A stretch of DNA of 44,328 nt from a bacterium (GCA_017941035.1 JAGAXG010000019.1:1-44328), one strand, 5' to 3'; counted from the stretch's first letter, positions 16,062 to 25,281 are shown. The notes: generated by a model from the sequence alone, not told the origin. Numbers and translations: made by a program.

Positions 16062-18932
16062 TTATTCATTTTCAATCTTTTTTTTAAAGATATTCTTTAA
16101 GCTAAATTTTTCTTTTACAGCATCTTTTTTAGCATTTTCAACGGCTTTTTGAGCAGTTTTCTGTGCTTTAAATTCCGCTTTAGCCTGAGCTCTTTCTGCT
16201 TTTAACTGTTTAGCTTTGGCTTTTGCTTCAGCTTTAATTTTTGCTCGTTCTTCTTTTTCAAGTTTTTTCGCAGCTTCAAGAGAAACTTCTGATTGAGCAT
16301 TTTCAACTTCTTTTTTGCCTTCAGAAATAATTTTTTGAGCTTCTTTATCTGCTTTAGCTTGAATTTTTGCCTGTATACGTTCTTCTTTAAGTTTTTGTTT
16401 TTCAGCTCTTGCTTTAGCCTTTAATTCTTCTTTTTTTGCTTTAGCTTCTGCTTTTGCTTTAGCTCTTTCGGCTTTTAATGCTTCTTTTTTAGCCTTTGCT
16501 TCTGCTTTTTTATTTGCAAGTTCTTCTTTTAAAGAATTCTCATCTGCTTTTAATTCTTCTGTTTTATCTTCGGAGATGATTTCTGTTTTGTTTTCTACAC
16601 TACTTCCCTCAGTTTGATTTTTAATTTCATTGTCAGATGATACATCAACTTTTGGACGAAGGGCAACTTTATCTTTGTCTAAATCCAAAACAACAACTTC
16701 ATCTTCAGGTGAAACTACAGGAGCTTCTTTTGTCTGCACCCCGAATTCGGCAGGATTTACATTTGCATGCTTTTCTGCCGGTTTATCATATTTTATTTCA
16801 ACATTAGGAGTTTCTTTTGTTTCTTTTGCAGAAATTTTTATATTACCTTTTTCCTCCTGCTGAATTATTTTTTCTTCTTCAATAATTTCTTTAACTTTTT
16901 GAGAATTATCTTTTTCAACGAGCGGAGATTCCTTATCTATATATACAAAAGGCTCTCCGGAGGCAATATTTGAAGGAGCTTTTATATGTTCTCCGTCAGG
17001 ATTTTGAGGGACAAATTCTTGTGATTTTACAGAAGTTTGCTCTATTGTTTTTTTAGCCTCTTTTTCAGCATTTACCATTGTTGGCAATTCATTTGAAGCA
17101 AGCATTTGAGCTAAAGAAGCCGTACCTATTGAAATTAACTCACTTTTATCAGGAGTTTGCTTCAATTCAGGTTTTAAAACGACCGGAACAGATTGCTTTA
17201 CTTCTTGAGGTACTTGTCCAGACAAAATGGACAAATCTTCTTGTGACAATTTAGAAGAATATTTTTTATAAGGATAATCTTTTATTGTAGCTAACTTATA
17301 ATCTGGATTTATATATTGAAAAGTCACCCCTAAATCTTCAAAAGTAGTTCTTATATAATCATATTGATTTTCAATATCATTAGAAGAAATAGTTATTCCT
17401 GAATTCAAAAGTTTTGGAAGAGAAGTTAAATAAAAATCTTCAAATTTTTTATAGTCATTTAAAGAAATATTTTCTCCTTTTAAAACTTTTTCATAAGGTT
17501 CGATAGCTTTTTTAGCATTAACCAATTGAACAATTACTGGATTTTTCATAGCTTTTTCATCATCCGAAGCAGAACCCTCGCCTTTTGAATGAGAAATTTC
17601 TGATTTTAAATAATAAGAATATGTTTCCAGTATCCTATCTTTTTCTGTTACTACCTTTATATCAGCATTATAAATATCTTCAATATTATTTTGAATTTTA
17701 TTTAAATCTTCTAATGCTTTATCTTTTTCTCCCATTTTATAATATGAAAGAGCACGAAGATAAAGAACTGAGTTATAATTTGAAACATGTTTTAATAATA
17801 AAGAAGAAGTTTCTTCAACAACTTTTTGATAAAGTCCTTTATTATATTGAGCAATAGATTTGTAATACTTGCTGTTATAATCATTAGGATTCAATTTTAA
17901 TGAACTGTTGAAATTTGAAATTGCAAGATCAATATTTCCCATTTGCAAATTATTCAACCCTATGTAAAAGTAATAAGTATAACAATTACTATTTAAAGAA
18001 AGAGCTTTGCTAAAATATTCAATTGATTTTTTAGCATCTGACTGAGAAAAGCTCGTTTCTGCTTTATCAAAATAAATTTGACCTAAACTGGCATAAGATT
18101 CAAAATCATAAGGATTTAAAGAAATTGCCTTTTCAAAAGAATGCTGAGCATCATTATATTTTTCAAGACCGGACAACGCAACCCCTGTAATATAATGTCC
18201 CAAATAATAATTCGGATATTCTGAGGTTACATTTTGAATTTTATATAATGCTTCATTAAAATTATCTTTAGCAATTTCATCAATTGCTCCGTACAAATAT
18301 TCATCAATCCCCGTAGGATTTAAAGGTTTTCCATATTTTTGAGGACAGTTTATTTGCGTAATTTCTACCTTTTTAGGTTGCGGTAGATAGATATGAGAAT
18401 TATATTTTACAGCATTTTCATAAGAAGAAGCATATGCAGAATTATTTTGCGCTTTCTGAGCATACATTAATCTCGCATAGAGATTTCCTAATTCAACATT
18501 TTGAAGTTGCTCATTTTTATCCGCACCAAGAACAATTGCACTAACATACTTTGTTCCTGTCATAAGCTTGTCACCTGAAGATTTTATATCAACAGCAGTT
18601 TGATAATCTTTTTCCGCAAGTGCATATTGTCTTAAAGCATAATATGCATCTCCGCGAAGCTTATATGGCTCATATTTATTTGATTTTGAACTAATATATA
18701 CTGACAAAAGATCAACCGCAGTTTTAAAATCTTTATTATCAATAGCCTGCTGAGCTTTTTCCAAAGTTTCCTTATTTGCCTTAATCTTAATACTTACACC
18801 ATCATCAAAAATTTGCTCTTCTCCAGAAAGCATAAGATTTACATTACCGGTTTCTTCACTATATACTGCATTACAAGTTCCAATAAACACAGATAGAACT
18901 AATAACCCAAATATTTTAATTTTATTATTCAT
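16062..18932 (-). CDS. Exported TPR protein with long Lys/Ala/Glu coiled-coil tail
   Basis: A 956-residue protein. The signal peptide ends near residue 25 (FIGTCNAVYS). Residues 50-130 and 215-430 hold tetratricopeptide repeats, for example YEPYKLRGDAYYALRQYALA and YLGHYITGVALSGLEKYNDA, followed by a helical region. Residues 600-740 are Pro/Glu/Lys-rich and low in structure. The last 200 residues are an almost uninterrupted charged helix built from AKAEAKAKKEALKAERAK-like units, similar in composition to the TolA stalk. It heads the operon of the tripartite pump (20 nt before the fusion protein) and has the operon promoter. It may act as a periplasm-spanning scaffold or assembly factor for the pump; that role is inferred only from position and architecture. 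I know no named family for the whole protein. Confidence 0.82.
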   Translation of the reverse strand: MNNKIKIFGLLVLSVFIGTCNAVYSEETGNVNLMLSGEEQIFDDGVSIKIKANKETLEKAQQAIDNKDFKTAVDLLSVYISSKSNKYEPYKLRGDAYYALRQYALAEKDYQTAVDIKSSGDKLMTGTKYVSAIVLGADKNEQLQNVELGNLYARLMYAQKAQNNSAYASSYENAVKYNSHIYLPQPKKVEITQINCPQKYGKPLNPTGIDEYLYGAIDEIAKDNFNEALYKIQNVTSEYPNYYLGHYITGVALSGLEKYNDAQHSFEKAISLNPYDFESYASLGQIYFDKAETSFSQSDAKKSIEYFSKALSLNSNCYTYYFYIGLNNLQMGNIDLAISNFNSSLKLNPNDYNSKYYKSIAQYNKGLYQKVVEETSSLLLKHVSNYNSVLYLRALSYYKMGEKDKALEDLNKIQNNIEDIYNADIKVVTEKDRILETYSYYLKSEISHSKGEGSASDDEKAMKNPVIVQLVNAKKAIEPYEKVLKGENISLNDYKKFEDFYLTSLPKLLNSGITISSNDIENQYDYIRTTFEDLGVTFQYINPDYKLATIKDYPYKKYSSKLSQEDLSILSGQVPQEVKQSVPVVLKPELKQTPDKSELISIGTASLAQMLASNELPTMVNAEKEAKKTIEQTSVKSQEFVPQNPDGEHIKAPSNIASGEPFVYIDKESPLVEKDNSQKVKEIIEEEKIIQQEEKGNIKISAKETKETPNVEIKYDKPAEKHANVNPAEFGVQTKEAPVVSPEDEVVVLDLDKDKVALRPKVDVSSDNEIKNQTEGSSVENKTEIISEDKTEELKADENSLKEELANKKAEAKAKKEALKAERAKAKAEAKAKKEELKAKARAEKQKLKEERIQAKIQAKADKEAQKIISEGKKEVENAQSEVSLEAAKKLEKEERAKIKAEAKAKAKQLKAERAQAKAEFKAQKTAQKAVENAKKDAVKEKFSLKNIFKKKIENE

Positions 18933-18963
18933 TTCGTCCCCTAATCAGTCTTTATCTAACAAA

Positions 18964-18992
18964 ATTATACAATAACCAACGCTATAACACAA
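18964..18992 (-). promoter_or_regulatory. Promoter of the TPR-efflux operon
   Basis: Minus strand TTGTGT (18992-18987), 17-nt spacer, TATAAT (18969-18964), about 32 nt before the start of the TPR gene. No other strong promoter is seen before the three efflux genes, so all four genes are probably co-transcribed. Confidence 0.7.
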
Positions 18993-19089
18993 CATTAATT
19001 TTTTTTATTTATAAAAAAGAAAAAAAAATTTTTTTCGTTTTATAATAAGTAGTGGCATGGTTTAAACTATATATAAGTTGAAGTGAATA

Positions 19090-19614
19090 ATGGTTAATTT
19101 AGCAAATACTATAAAAAATATACTTGTATCTGTCGGTAAAAATAACAAACCAACATATGCTGTTATGGCAGTTGCAACAGCCAACGGTATTTTTAAGCCT
19201 ATTTCTTCCTTAACTGATAAAAAAGAAAAGCCTGAAGCCAGAAAATATGCCGCCTTAAGAGAGTTTATAACAGAAGTTGTTGCTGTTCCTACATATTGGG
19301 CTTGTGGCGTTGGAGCAGGGAAAATAGGAGAAAAACTTTTTAAAGATAATCCGGAGAAAAAAAATATTGCCAAAACAAATATGATGTTTTTAGGAGTTTG
19401 TACAGCTGCGTTATTTGTAATTCCCGCAGTTTGTTCACTTGTATTAAAAGGATTAGATAAAATTGTCAAAAAAAATCCTAAGCAAAAGCTAACCGAAAAA
19501 GAAGAAATAATACCTGATACTACGAAATTTACGCAAAAGAATCTCACTCAATTTGGAAACATTTATTCTCAAAGGATTTACACATTTGCGAATAGAGGAG
19601 GATTAAAAATATGA
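19090..19614 (+). CDS. Small membrane protein, paralogue of the next gene
   Basis: A 174-residue protein. Two hydrophobic stretches (EVVAVPTYWACGVGAGKIGE, about 60-79, weak; and MMFLGVCTAALFVIPAVCSL, about 98-117) suggest membrane association; there is no classical signal peptide. The segment KYAALREFITEVV...KIGEKLFKDNP matches KYSSMKEFLYQIT...AIAKKLFKNEP in the next protein, so the two are diverged duplicates. The genes overlap by 4 nt (ATGA) and form an operon. A TATAAT box lies at 19041-19046. I do not recognise the family. Codon use is like the neighbours, so it appears native to the lineage. Confidence 0.72.
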   Translation: MVNLANTIKNILVSVGKNNKPTYAVMAVATANGIFKPISSLTDKKEKPEARKYAALREFITEVVAVPTYWACGVGAGKIGEKLFKDNPEKKNIAKTNMMFLGVCTAALFVIPAVCSLVLKGLDKIVKKNPKQKLTEKEEIIPDTTKFTQKNLTQFGNIYSQRIYTFANRGGLKI

Positions 19615-20183
19615 TAAGCTCAATTTTAACAAGTCCTGCTCTTTACAATATTACTCAAACAACTCAAGCTCAGGTCGGAATTGAAACAGGTTTGAAAGCT
19701 GTGGGCCGTCCGGGATTTATACTTTTGGACAACGATATTGATAAAAATACAAAAAAATATTCTTCAATGAAAGAATTTTTATATCAAATAACATGCCTTA
19801 CAGCGTCAATGGCTGTTGTTATTCCTGTTTTTAAGAAAGGTTCTTTTGCAATTGCTAAAAAACTATTTAAAAATGAACCTATATTCAATGCTTTTAAAAA
19901 TTCCGATGCTTTTAATGATTTTTATAAAATAAAAGAAAACAGGACAGAAAAATTAAGAGAAATTTATGGTGAATATGGGAAAAATTACAGTGATGAAGAA
20001 CTTACGCGTCATATAAACTTGGCAAAAGGTATGATCGAAACAACATCAATTGCAGGTTCTGTCCTTGCGCTATCTGTTCTTGCTCCGCTTATTTCAAGAC
20101 CATTTATAAGACCAATATTAAAAAAATTAAATCTTACAGATTCGCAAAAAACAGAACAAAATAAAATAAATATTAATGTATAA
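19611..20183 (+). CDS. Small membrane protein, paralogue of the previous gene
   Basis: A 190-residue protein with two hydrophobic segments (LYQITCLTASMAVVIPVFKK, about 56-75; and TTSIAGSVLALSVLAPLISR, about 143-162). It shares the KYSSMKEF and KKLFKNEP blocks with the preceding protein and overlaps it by 4 nt. The central region (KIKENRTEKLREIYGEYGKN) is charged and helical. No catalytic motif is seen. Its stop lies one base from the stop of uvrA on the other strand with no hairpin in between. Function unknown; the pair may form a heteromeric membrane complex, which is only inferred from duplication and coupling. Confidence 0.72.
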   Translation: MISSILTSPALYNITQTTQAQVGIETGLKAVGRPGFILLDNDIDKNTKKYSSMKEFLYQITCLTASMAVVIPVFKKGSFAIAKKLFKNEPIFNAFKNSDAFNDFYKIKENRTEKLREIYGEYGKNYSDEELTRHINLAKGMIETTSIAGSVLALSVLAPLISRPFIRPILKKLNLTDSQKTEQNKININV

Positions 20184-20184
20184 C

Positions 20185-23010
20185 CTATTTTAAATATTTT
20201 TTTAAATATTTTCCGGTATAAGATTCTTTGCACTTCATGATATCTTCAGGAGAACCTTGAGCAACAATTTTTCCGCCTTCAATACCACCTTCAGGTCCTA
20301 AATCTATAATATGATCTGCTATTTTAATTAAATCTAAATTATGCTCAATCATAAGAATGGTGTTTCCTTGATCTGCAAGCGCATGCAATATTTTTACAAG
20401 TTTATCCAAATCAGCCCAATGCAAACCTACAGATGGTTCATCCAGCAGGTAAAGAGTTTTGCCTGTTGAACGTTTGTTCAATTCTGAAGCAAGCTTTATT
20501 CTTTGTGCTTCTCCGCCTGATAATGTTGTAGCACTTTGTCCAAGCTTCATATAATCTAATCCGACATCATTTAAAGTCTGCAACTTACGTTTTATAGAAG
20601 GAATATTTTCAAAGAATTCCAAAGCCTCTTTTATACTCATATCCAAAACGTCAGAAATAGTTTTGCCTTTATATTTCACTTCCAATGTTTCGTGATTATA
20701 ACGTTTGCCTTTACAAACATCACATTTCACATAAACATCAGACAGAAAGTTCATTTCTATTTTTACAAGTCCATCCCCTTTGCAAGCTTCGCATCTTCCG
20801 CCTTTTACATTAAAACTAAAGCGCCCAGGCTTATATCCTCTGATTTTTGCTTCAGTAGTTCTTGAATAAACATCACGAATATGCGTGAACACATCTGTAT
20901 AAGTTGCGGGATTAGAACGCGGAGTTCTTCCTATTGGAGATTGATCTATATTAATTACTTTGTCAATATATTCAAATCCCAAAATATCATCAATTCCTTG
21001 TGGTTTCGGCTTATTTCGTCTTAATTTATGAATTGCAAACTGATACAACAAATCCTGCATTAAAGATGATTTCCCACTTCCTGAAACTCCGGTTAATACA
21101 ACAATTTTACCAAGCGGTATATCTACATCAATATTTTTTAAATTATTTAAGTGTGCATTTTTTATTTGAAGGGATTTCCCATTTCCTTCACGTAATTTTT
21201 TAGGTACAGGTATATATTTTTCTCCGCTCAAATATTTTCCGGTAATTGAATTTTTTGAATTAATAATATCTTCAACAGATCCTTTTGCTATAATTTTGCC
21301 ACCGGAAGCTCCTGCCTTTGGACCAATATCTACGATATAATCAGCACTTCTTATTGTATCTTCATCGTGTTCAACAACAATTAAAGTATTCCCAAGATTT
21401 CTTAATTTAAATAGCGTTTTTATAAGCATATCGTTATCACGTTGATGAAGCCCGATTGAAGGTTCATCAAGAACATATAAAACACCGCTCAAACCGCTTC
21501 CTATTTGAGAAGCAAGTCTGATACGCTGAGCTTCACCCCCTGATAATGTTCCTGCCATACGCGCCAAATTCAAATAATGCAATCCGACATCTATAAGAAA
21601 TTTTAACCTTGCACGAATTTCATCAAGAATTTGTTTAGCAATTTGTAATTGATGTTCATCTAAATCTAAATACAAATCCGTAATAAACTGAAATTCATCA
21701 TCAATAGACATTTGAGTAAATTCGTAAATATTTTTATCTTTAATTTTAACAGACAGAGGAAACTCTTTTAATCTTGCTCCATGACATTTTGGGCAAGGTT
21801 TTGCAACCATAAATGGTTCAATTTCATCACGCCAATAATCTGCACTTGCGTCATTATATCTTTTTTCAAGAAACGGAATAACTCCGACAAACGGCATAAT
21901 CCGAGTTTGATAACGACTTGTCCCAAAATCTTTAACCCTCATTTTTATAGGCTCTTTTGAGCCATAGAGAATAATATCACAATGTTCCTTAGAAAGTTTT
22001 TCCCAAGGAGAATCCATATCAATATCGTAAGCGGTACAAACCGATAAAAGCATATCCTTGTAATAAGTAGTTGCAGGTCTATCCCAAGCATATATAGCAT
22101 TTTGATTAATAGATTTTGTTCTGTCCGGAACAACCAAATCAGGATCAATTACGAAATCCGCTCCCAGACCGCCACACCTTTCACAAGCACCATATGGAGC
22201 ATTAAAAGAAAAAATTCTCGGGGTTAATTCTTCATAACTCAAATTGCAATGTGGACATGCCAGTTTTTCACTAAATATTATTTCATTTTCTCCGATAACA
22301 TCGACCAAAACAATGCCATCAGCTTTTTGTAAAGCTGTTTGAACACTGTCAGCAATTCGAGAAAATGAACTCTCTTTTACAACAATTCTATCTACTACAA
22401 CACTAATATCGTGTTTTTTTGTTTTTTCAAGTTCAATTTCATCTTCATCAAGACTATAAATTTGACCATCAACTTTTACCCTTACAAAACCTTCTTGAGA
22501 AAGTTCTCTGAATAATGACGAATATTCTCCTTTTTTCCCTCGAACAATAGGAGCTAAAATTTGAATTTTTGTACCTTCGCCCAGATGAATAATTTTATTA
22601 ACAATTTCGTCTAAAGATTGCGGTTTAATTTTCCTACCGCAATTCGGGCAGTGAGGGACACCAATACGCGCATACATAAGCCTTAAATAATCATATATTT
22701 CCGTAATAGTTCCTACTGTAGAACGAGGATTATTGCTTGTTGATTTTTGATCAATAGAAATTGAAGGGGACAACCCGTCAATATATTCAACGTCAGGCTT
22801 ATCCAACTGTCCCAAGAATTGTCTTGCATAAGTTGAAAGGCTTTCGACATAACGTCTTTGACCTTCTGCAAAAATTGTATCAAACGCCAAAGAACTCTTC
22901 CCTGACCCTGAAACACCCGTAAAGACGACAAGTTCATTCTTTGGAATTGTTAAAGAAACATTTTTTAAATTATGTTCCTTTGCACCTGAAATTTTTATAA
23001 CATCTGCCAT
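20185..23010 (-). CDS. uvrA: UvrABC excinuclease subunit A
   Basis: A 941-residue UvrA, the usual length. It has two ABC ATPase modules with Walker A GVSGSGKSSLAFDTIFAEG (about residue 32) and GVSGSGKSSLMQDLLYQF (about 640), ABC signatures LSGGEAQRIRLASQ and LSGGEAQRIKLASE, and zinc modules CPHCNLSYEEL with CERCGGLG and CEACKGDG with CDVCKGKRY. It finds DNA lesions and loads UvrB in nucleotide excision repair. The ATG at 23010 (MADVIKISGAKEHNLK) was preferred to the TTG at 23028 because family members begin just there. No uvrB or uvrC is in the window, which is common. It is convergent with the 190-aa gene. Confidence 0.98.
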   Translation of the reverse strand: MADVIKISGAKEHNLKNVSLTIPKNELVVFTGVSGSGKSSLAFDTIFAEGQRRYVESLSTYARQFLGQLDKPDVEYIDGLSPSISIDQKSTSNNPRSTVGTITEIYDYLRLMYARIGVPHCPNCGRKIKPQSLDEIVNKIIHLGEGTKIQILAPIVRGKKGEYSSLFRELSQEGFVRVKVDGQIYSLDEDEIELEKTKKHDISVVVDRIVVKESSFSRIADSVQTALQKADGIVLVDVIGENEIIFSEKLACPHCNLSYEELTPRIFSFNAPYGACERCGGLGADFVIDPDLVVPDRTKSINQNAIYAWDRPATTYYKDMLLSVCTAYDIDMDSPWEKLSKEHCDIILYGSKEPIKMRVKDFGTSRYQTRIMPFVGVIPFLEKRYNDASADYWRDEIEPFMVAKPCPKCHGARLKEFPLSVKIKDKNIYEFTQMSIDDEFQFITDLYLDLDEHQLQIAKQILDEIRARLKFLIDVGLHYLNLARMAGTLSGGEAQRIRLASQIGSGLSGVLYVLDEPSIGLHQRDNDMLIKTLFKLRNLGNTLIVVEHDEDTIRSADYIVDIGPKAGASGGKIIAKGSVEDIINSKNSITGKYLSGEKYIPVPKKLREGNGKSLQIKNAHLNNLKNIDVDIPLGKIVVLTGVSGSGKSSLMQDLLYQFAIHKLRRNKPKPQGIDDILGFEYIDKVINIDQSPIGRTPRSNPATYTDVFTHIRDVYSRTTEAKIRGYKPGRFSFNVKGGRCEACKGDGLVKIEMNFLSDVYVKCDVCKGKRYNHETLEVKYKGKTISDVLDMSIKEALEFFENIPSIKRKLQTLNDVGLDYMKLGQSATTLSGGEAQRIKLASELNKRSTGKTLYLLDEPSVGLHWADLDKLVKILHALADQGNTILMIEHNLDLIKIADHIIDLGPEGGIEGGKIVAQGSPEDIMKCKESYTGKYLKKYLK

Positions 23011-23045
23011 AATGATATTATTACCCAAAATATATATATTTCAAC

Positions 23046-23074
23046 TTTACAAAAGATAAAAAAAATGTTATAAT
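23046..23074 (+). promoter_or_regulatory. Promoter of the 216-aa gene
   Basis: TTTACA (23046-23051), 17-nt spacer, TATAAT (23069-23074). The start would be near 23081, giving a leader of about 55 nt that contains a hairpin over the ribosome-binding site. Confidence 0.75.
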
Positions 23075-23105
23075 ACTATTGCGCTTTATACCCCAATTTT
23101 AAGAT

Positions 23106-23129
23106 ATTATCCTTAAATGAAAGGATAAT
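23106..23129 (+). promoter_or_regulatory. Hairpin that covers the ribosome-binding site of the 216-aa gene
   Basis: ATTATCCTT (23106-23114) can pair perfectly over 9 bp with AAGGATAAT (23121-23129), leaving a 6-nt loop. The second arm contains the AAGGA Shine-Dalgarno for the ATG at 23136. Translation would need the hairpin to open, by temperature, a protein, or a ribosome arriving early. Confidence 0.6.
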
Positions 23130-23135
23130 TTGATT

Positions 23136-23786
23136 ATGGGAAAAACATCTAAATATCCCGCATATTCCAGCGGATCAGTTCAATTAAACGGAAGAACCGT
23201 TTCAACAGCACAAAAAGTCGGAAATGATGTAAGAACAAATTACAACATGGATAACGACGAAAAAGAAATTTTTAGCAATATAAAAAGCGGTATGAATAAT
23301 ACCCTCAAGAATTTTAACAACATTTCAGACTCTCAAAGAACACAATGGGGAGAGCAATTAAATGCCTTAAAAGCTCAAGGTATTGAACAACTTAATGATA
23401 TTTACAACCCGATGCAGGAAAACTTAAAAAATGATATTGCTTCGAGATTTGGAAATTTTGATAATTCTGTATTTATGGACAATTTGAATAATATTATGAA
23501 CAAAAAATCAAAAGCTATTGCCGATTTGAGTAATGATATTATGTCTGTACAAAATAATTTATACACTCAAGAATTGAATAACAGAATGAATACAATTTCA
23601 TTTTTAAGCGGTTTAAATACAGATTTAAATAACAACATGCTGAACTATATGAATGCTGCAAGCGCAAACGCTCGAGCAGGAAATACTTACAATGCTCAAG
23701 CTTATTCTGCATTAGGGAGAAATAATTTAAATAATTATATGAATCTTGCAGGTTCAGCACTTCGATTCGGTAGTCAATCATTTTAA
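23136..23786 (+). CDS. Asn-rich helical protein of unknown function
   Basis: A 216-residue protein without signal peptide or membrane segment. After a Ser/Tyr-rich N-terminus (KYPAYSSGSVQLNG) it is predicted to be almost all helix, very rich in Asn, with repeated NN-L/M spacing (NNTLKNFNNIS, ELNNRMNTISFL, DLNNNMLNYMNAASANA). The C-terminus ends in GSALRFGSQSF. This resembles filament-forming or secreted helical-bundle proteins in composition only; I do not recognise a family. The ATG at 23136 is preferred to the TTG at 23130. It is monocistronic, with its own promoter, an RBS-masking hairpin and a strong terminator, so it is probably regulated and may be abundant. Confidence 0.75.
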   Translation: MGKTSKYPAYSSGSVQLNGRTVSTAQKVGNDVRTNYNMDNDEKEIFSNIKSGMNNTLKNFNNISDSQRTQWGEQLNALKAQGIEQLNDIYNPMQENLKNDIASRFGNFDNSVFMDNLNNIMNKKSKAIADLSNDIMSVQNNLYTQELNNRMNTISFLSGLNTDLNNNMLNYMNAASANARAGNTYNAQAYSALGRNNLNNYMNLAGSALRFGSQSF

Positions 23787-23798
23787 TCAATTTTAAAA

Positions 23799-23836
23799 TA
23801 AAGCCTCTTATGTATATACATAGAGGCTTTATTTAT
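23799..23836 (+). terminator. Terminator of the 216-aa gene
   Basis: AAAGCCTCT pairs with AGAGGCTTT (23822-23830) around TATGTATATACAT, itself self-complementary, followed by ATTTAT. It begins about 13 nt after the stop codon. Confidence 0.85.
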
Positions 23837-23935
23837 AAGAACGTAAACTTTTGTAAAGAAAAAATTAAATTAGTGCAATTATCTAATAAATATATACTTT
23901 ATATATACAAGAAGTAAAAATAAGAGGACGAGCTT

Positions 23936-25255
23936 ATGGGTATCTACGGATTAGGTAACGCATTTAATTTAAGATTCAGACCGCGCGCCCAAATGGGTTT
24001 TAGAAGCGGCGGCTGTTGCAGAGGACCAATCTTTACAGGCGGGAACTCATACTCCTCTACAACTAATATAACAATAAAAAATGGTCCTAGTGGATTTTGG
24101 GGCTTTATGACAGGTTTATTCGGCGGACTCTTCGGCGGAGGAATGGGCATGATGGGAATGAGCCCATATGGAATGCTTAATCAGATGCAAAGTCCAAAAA
24201 CTCAAGGAAATGATGATAAAGATGCTAAAACAAAAGAGTTAGAAAAACAGATTGAAGAAGCAAATAAAAAAAATAAAGAATTGGAAGCTGAGATAGAGAA
24301 ACTCAAACAGAAACCGACAACAGAAAATCAACGGGCATCAAGCTCGGTACAATCAGAACATGAAACACCACAAGGAGTCAGAGATGGATACACTGCGGCG
24401 AAAGCAACAGATATTAAAAATGGAGAAGAATTAACTGTTCAAGATGAAATTGGTAATACACAAAAAATTTCAGGTAACATTGAAGTAAGTAACGATAAAG
24501 CCGACGGTGATTTTCCAAAAACTATTACAATAAAATCAAATGCATCAGGTAATTCATACACATATACTTTTGAAGGATTAACTTCAAGCGGACAAGCTTT
24601 ATATAAATCTACGTCAGCTAAACAACAGGTATATGTTGCAGAATTTAAAGACGGTAAACTTCTATTAAACCAAAGAGAAGGAGTTGCAGAAACAGACCAG
24701 ACAGGAACCGCTGATATAACAACACAAAGTGCTAACGCAAGTGGCGAAAGCGACAGTGCCAAGGGAGTTAAACAAAACAAATCAAATAACACATCTACAG
24801 TTGACAAATCAAAAACTAAAGACGGCAAAGCCAGCTTAAACTCTATGGAAGAAGAAAATGCCGCAAAAAAACTTGGAGGAAGAAGAACATACGGCAAAGG
24901 TGTATACTACGACGAAAACAAAAAAATGCACTTCAGACTTGAAAAACAAAAAGATGGTTCATATAAAAGAGTAGATATGCCAAACGTAACACAAGTAAAC
25001 AAAGACGGTTCTTGGAATGTTAAAAAAGCAGACGGAACAACAGAAACGAGAGAAGTTGTAAAAGGAAGCGGTAAACAAACAGTAAAGCTAAGTAAAAACG
25101 GTCATAGACAATATTCTGTAACTGTTAATGGTAAAACATTTACGGCAAATGCCTCCGGCGTAAGATTTTCAGATCAAGTAGATGCAAAAAATGCTAAAGA
25201 AAAACTTCAAGAGCAATTAAGAGCACAAGGATACACAAATATAACTATTGAATAA
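23936..25255 (+). CDS. Gly/Met-rich, coiled-coil, multi-segment protein of unknown function
   Basis: A 439-residue protein in clear segments. Residues 1-50 are basic with GGCCRG. Residues 50-85 form a Gly/Phe/Met stretch (FWGFMTGLFGGLFGGGMGMM) that could insert in a membrane or act as low-complexity glue. Residues 95-130 are a Lys/Glu coiled coil. Residues 150-250 are rich in Thr/Ser and look beta-stranded (KTITIKSNASGNSYTYTFEG). A disordered Ser/Thr/Lys linker follows, and the last 120 residues contain strand-like repeats around DGSYKRV, DGSWNVKKADGTTETREV and QYSVTVNGKTFTANASG. No signal peptide is evident. I do not recognise the family. GAGGA precedes the start by 7 nt; a terminator follows. 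Confidence 0.75.
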   Translation: MGIYGLGNAFNLRFRPRAQMGFRSGGCCRGPIFTGGNSYSSTTNITIKNGPSGFWGFMTGLFGGLFGGGMGMMGMSPYGMLNQMQSPKTQGNDDKDAKTKELEKQIEEANKKNKELEAEIEKLKQKPTTENQRASSSVQSEHETPQGVRDGYTAAKATDIKNGEELTVQDEIGNTQKISGNIEVSNDKADGDFPKTITIKSNASGNSYTYTFEGLTSSGQALYKSTSAKQQVYVAEFKDGKLLLNQREGVAETDQTGTADITTQSANASGESDSAKGVKQNKSNNTSTVDKSKTKDGKASLNSMEEENAAKKLGGRRTYGKGVYYDENKKMHFRLEKQKDGSYKRVDMPNVTQVNKDGSWNVKKADGTTETREVVKGSGKQTVKLSKNGHRQYSVTVNGKTFTANASGVRFSDQVDAKNAKEKLQEQLRAQGYTNITIE

Positions 25256-25281
25256 CGATTAAAATCATAACAAACATTTTT

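Noticed and set aside
16062-16800. Tandem DNA repeat in the 3' part of the TPR gene
   Set aside because: The repetition is in Lys/Ala/Glu amino-acid composition; codons vary, so it is a coiled-coil pattern and not a DNA tandem repeat.
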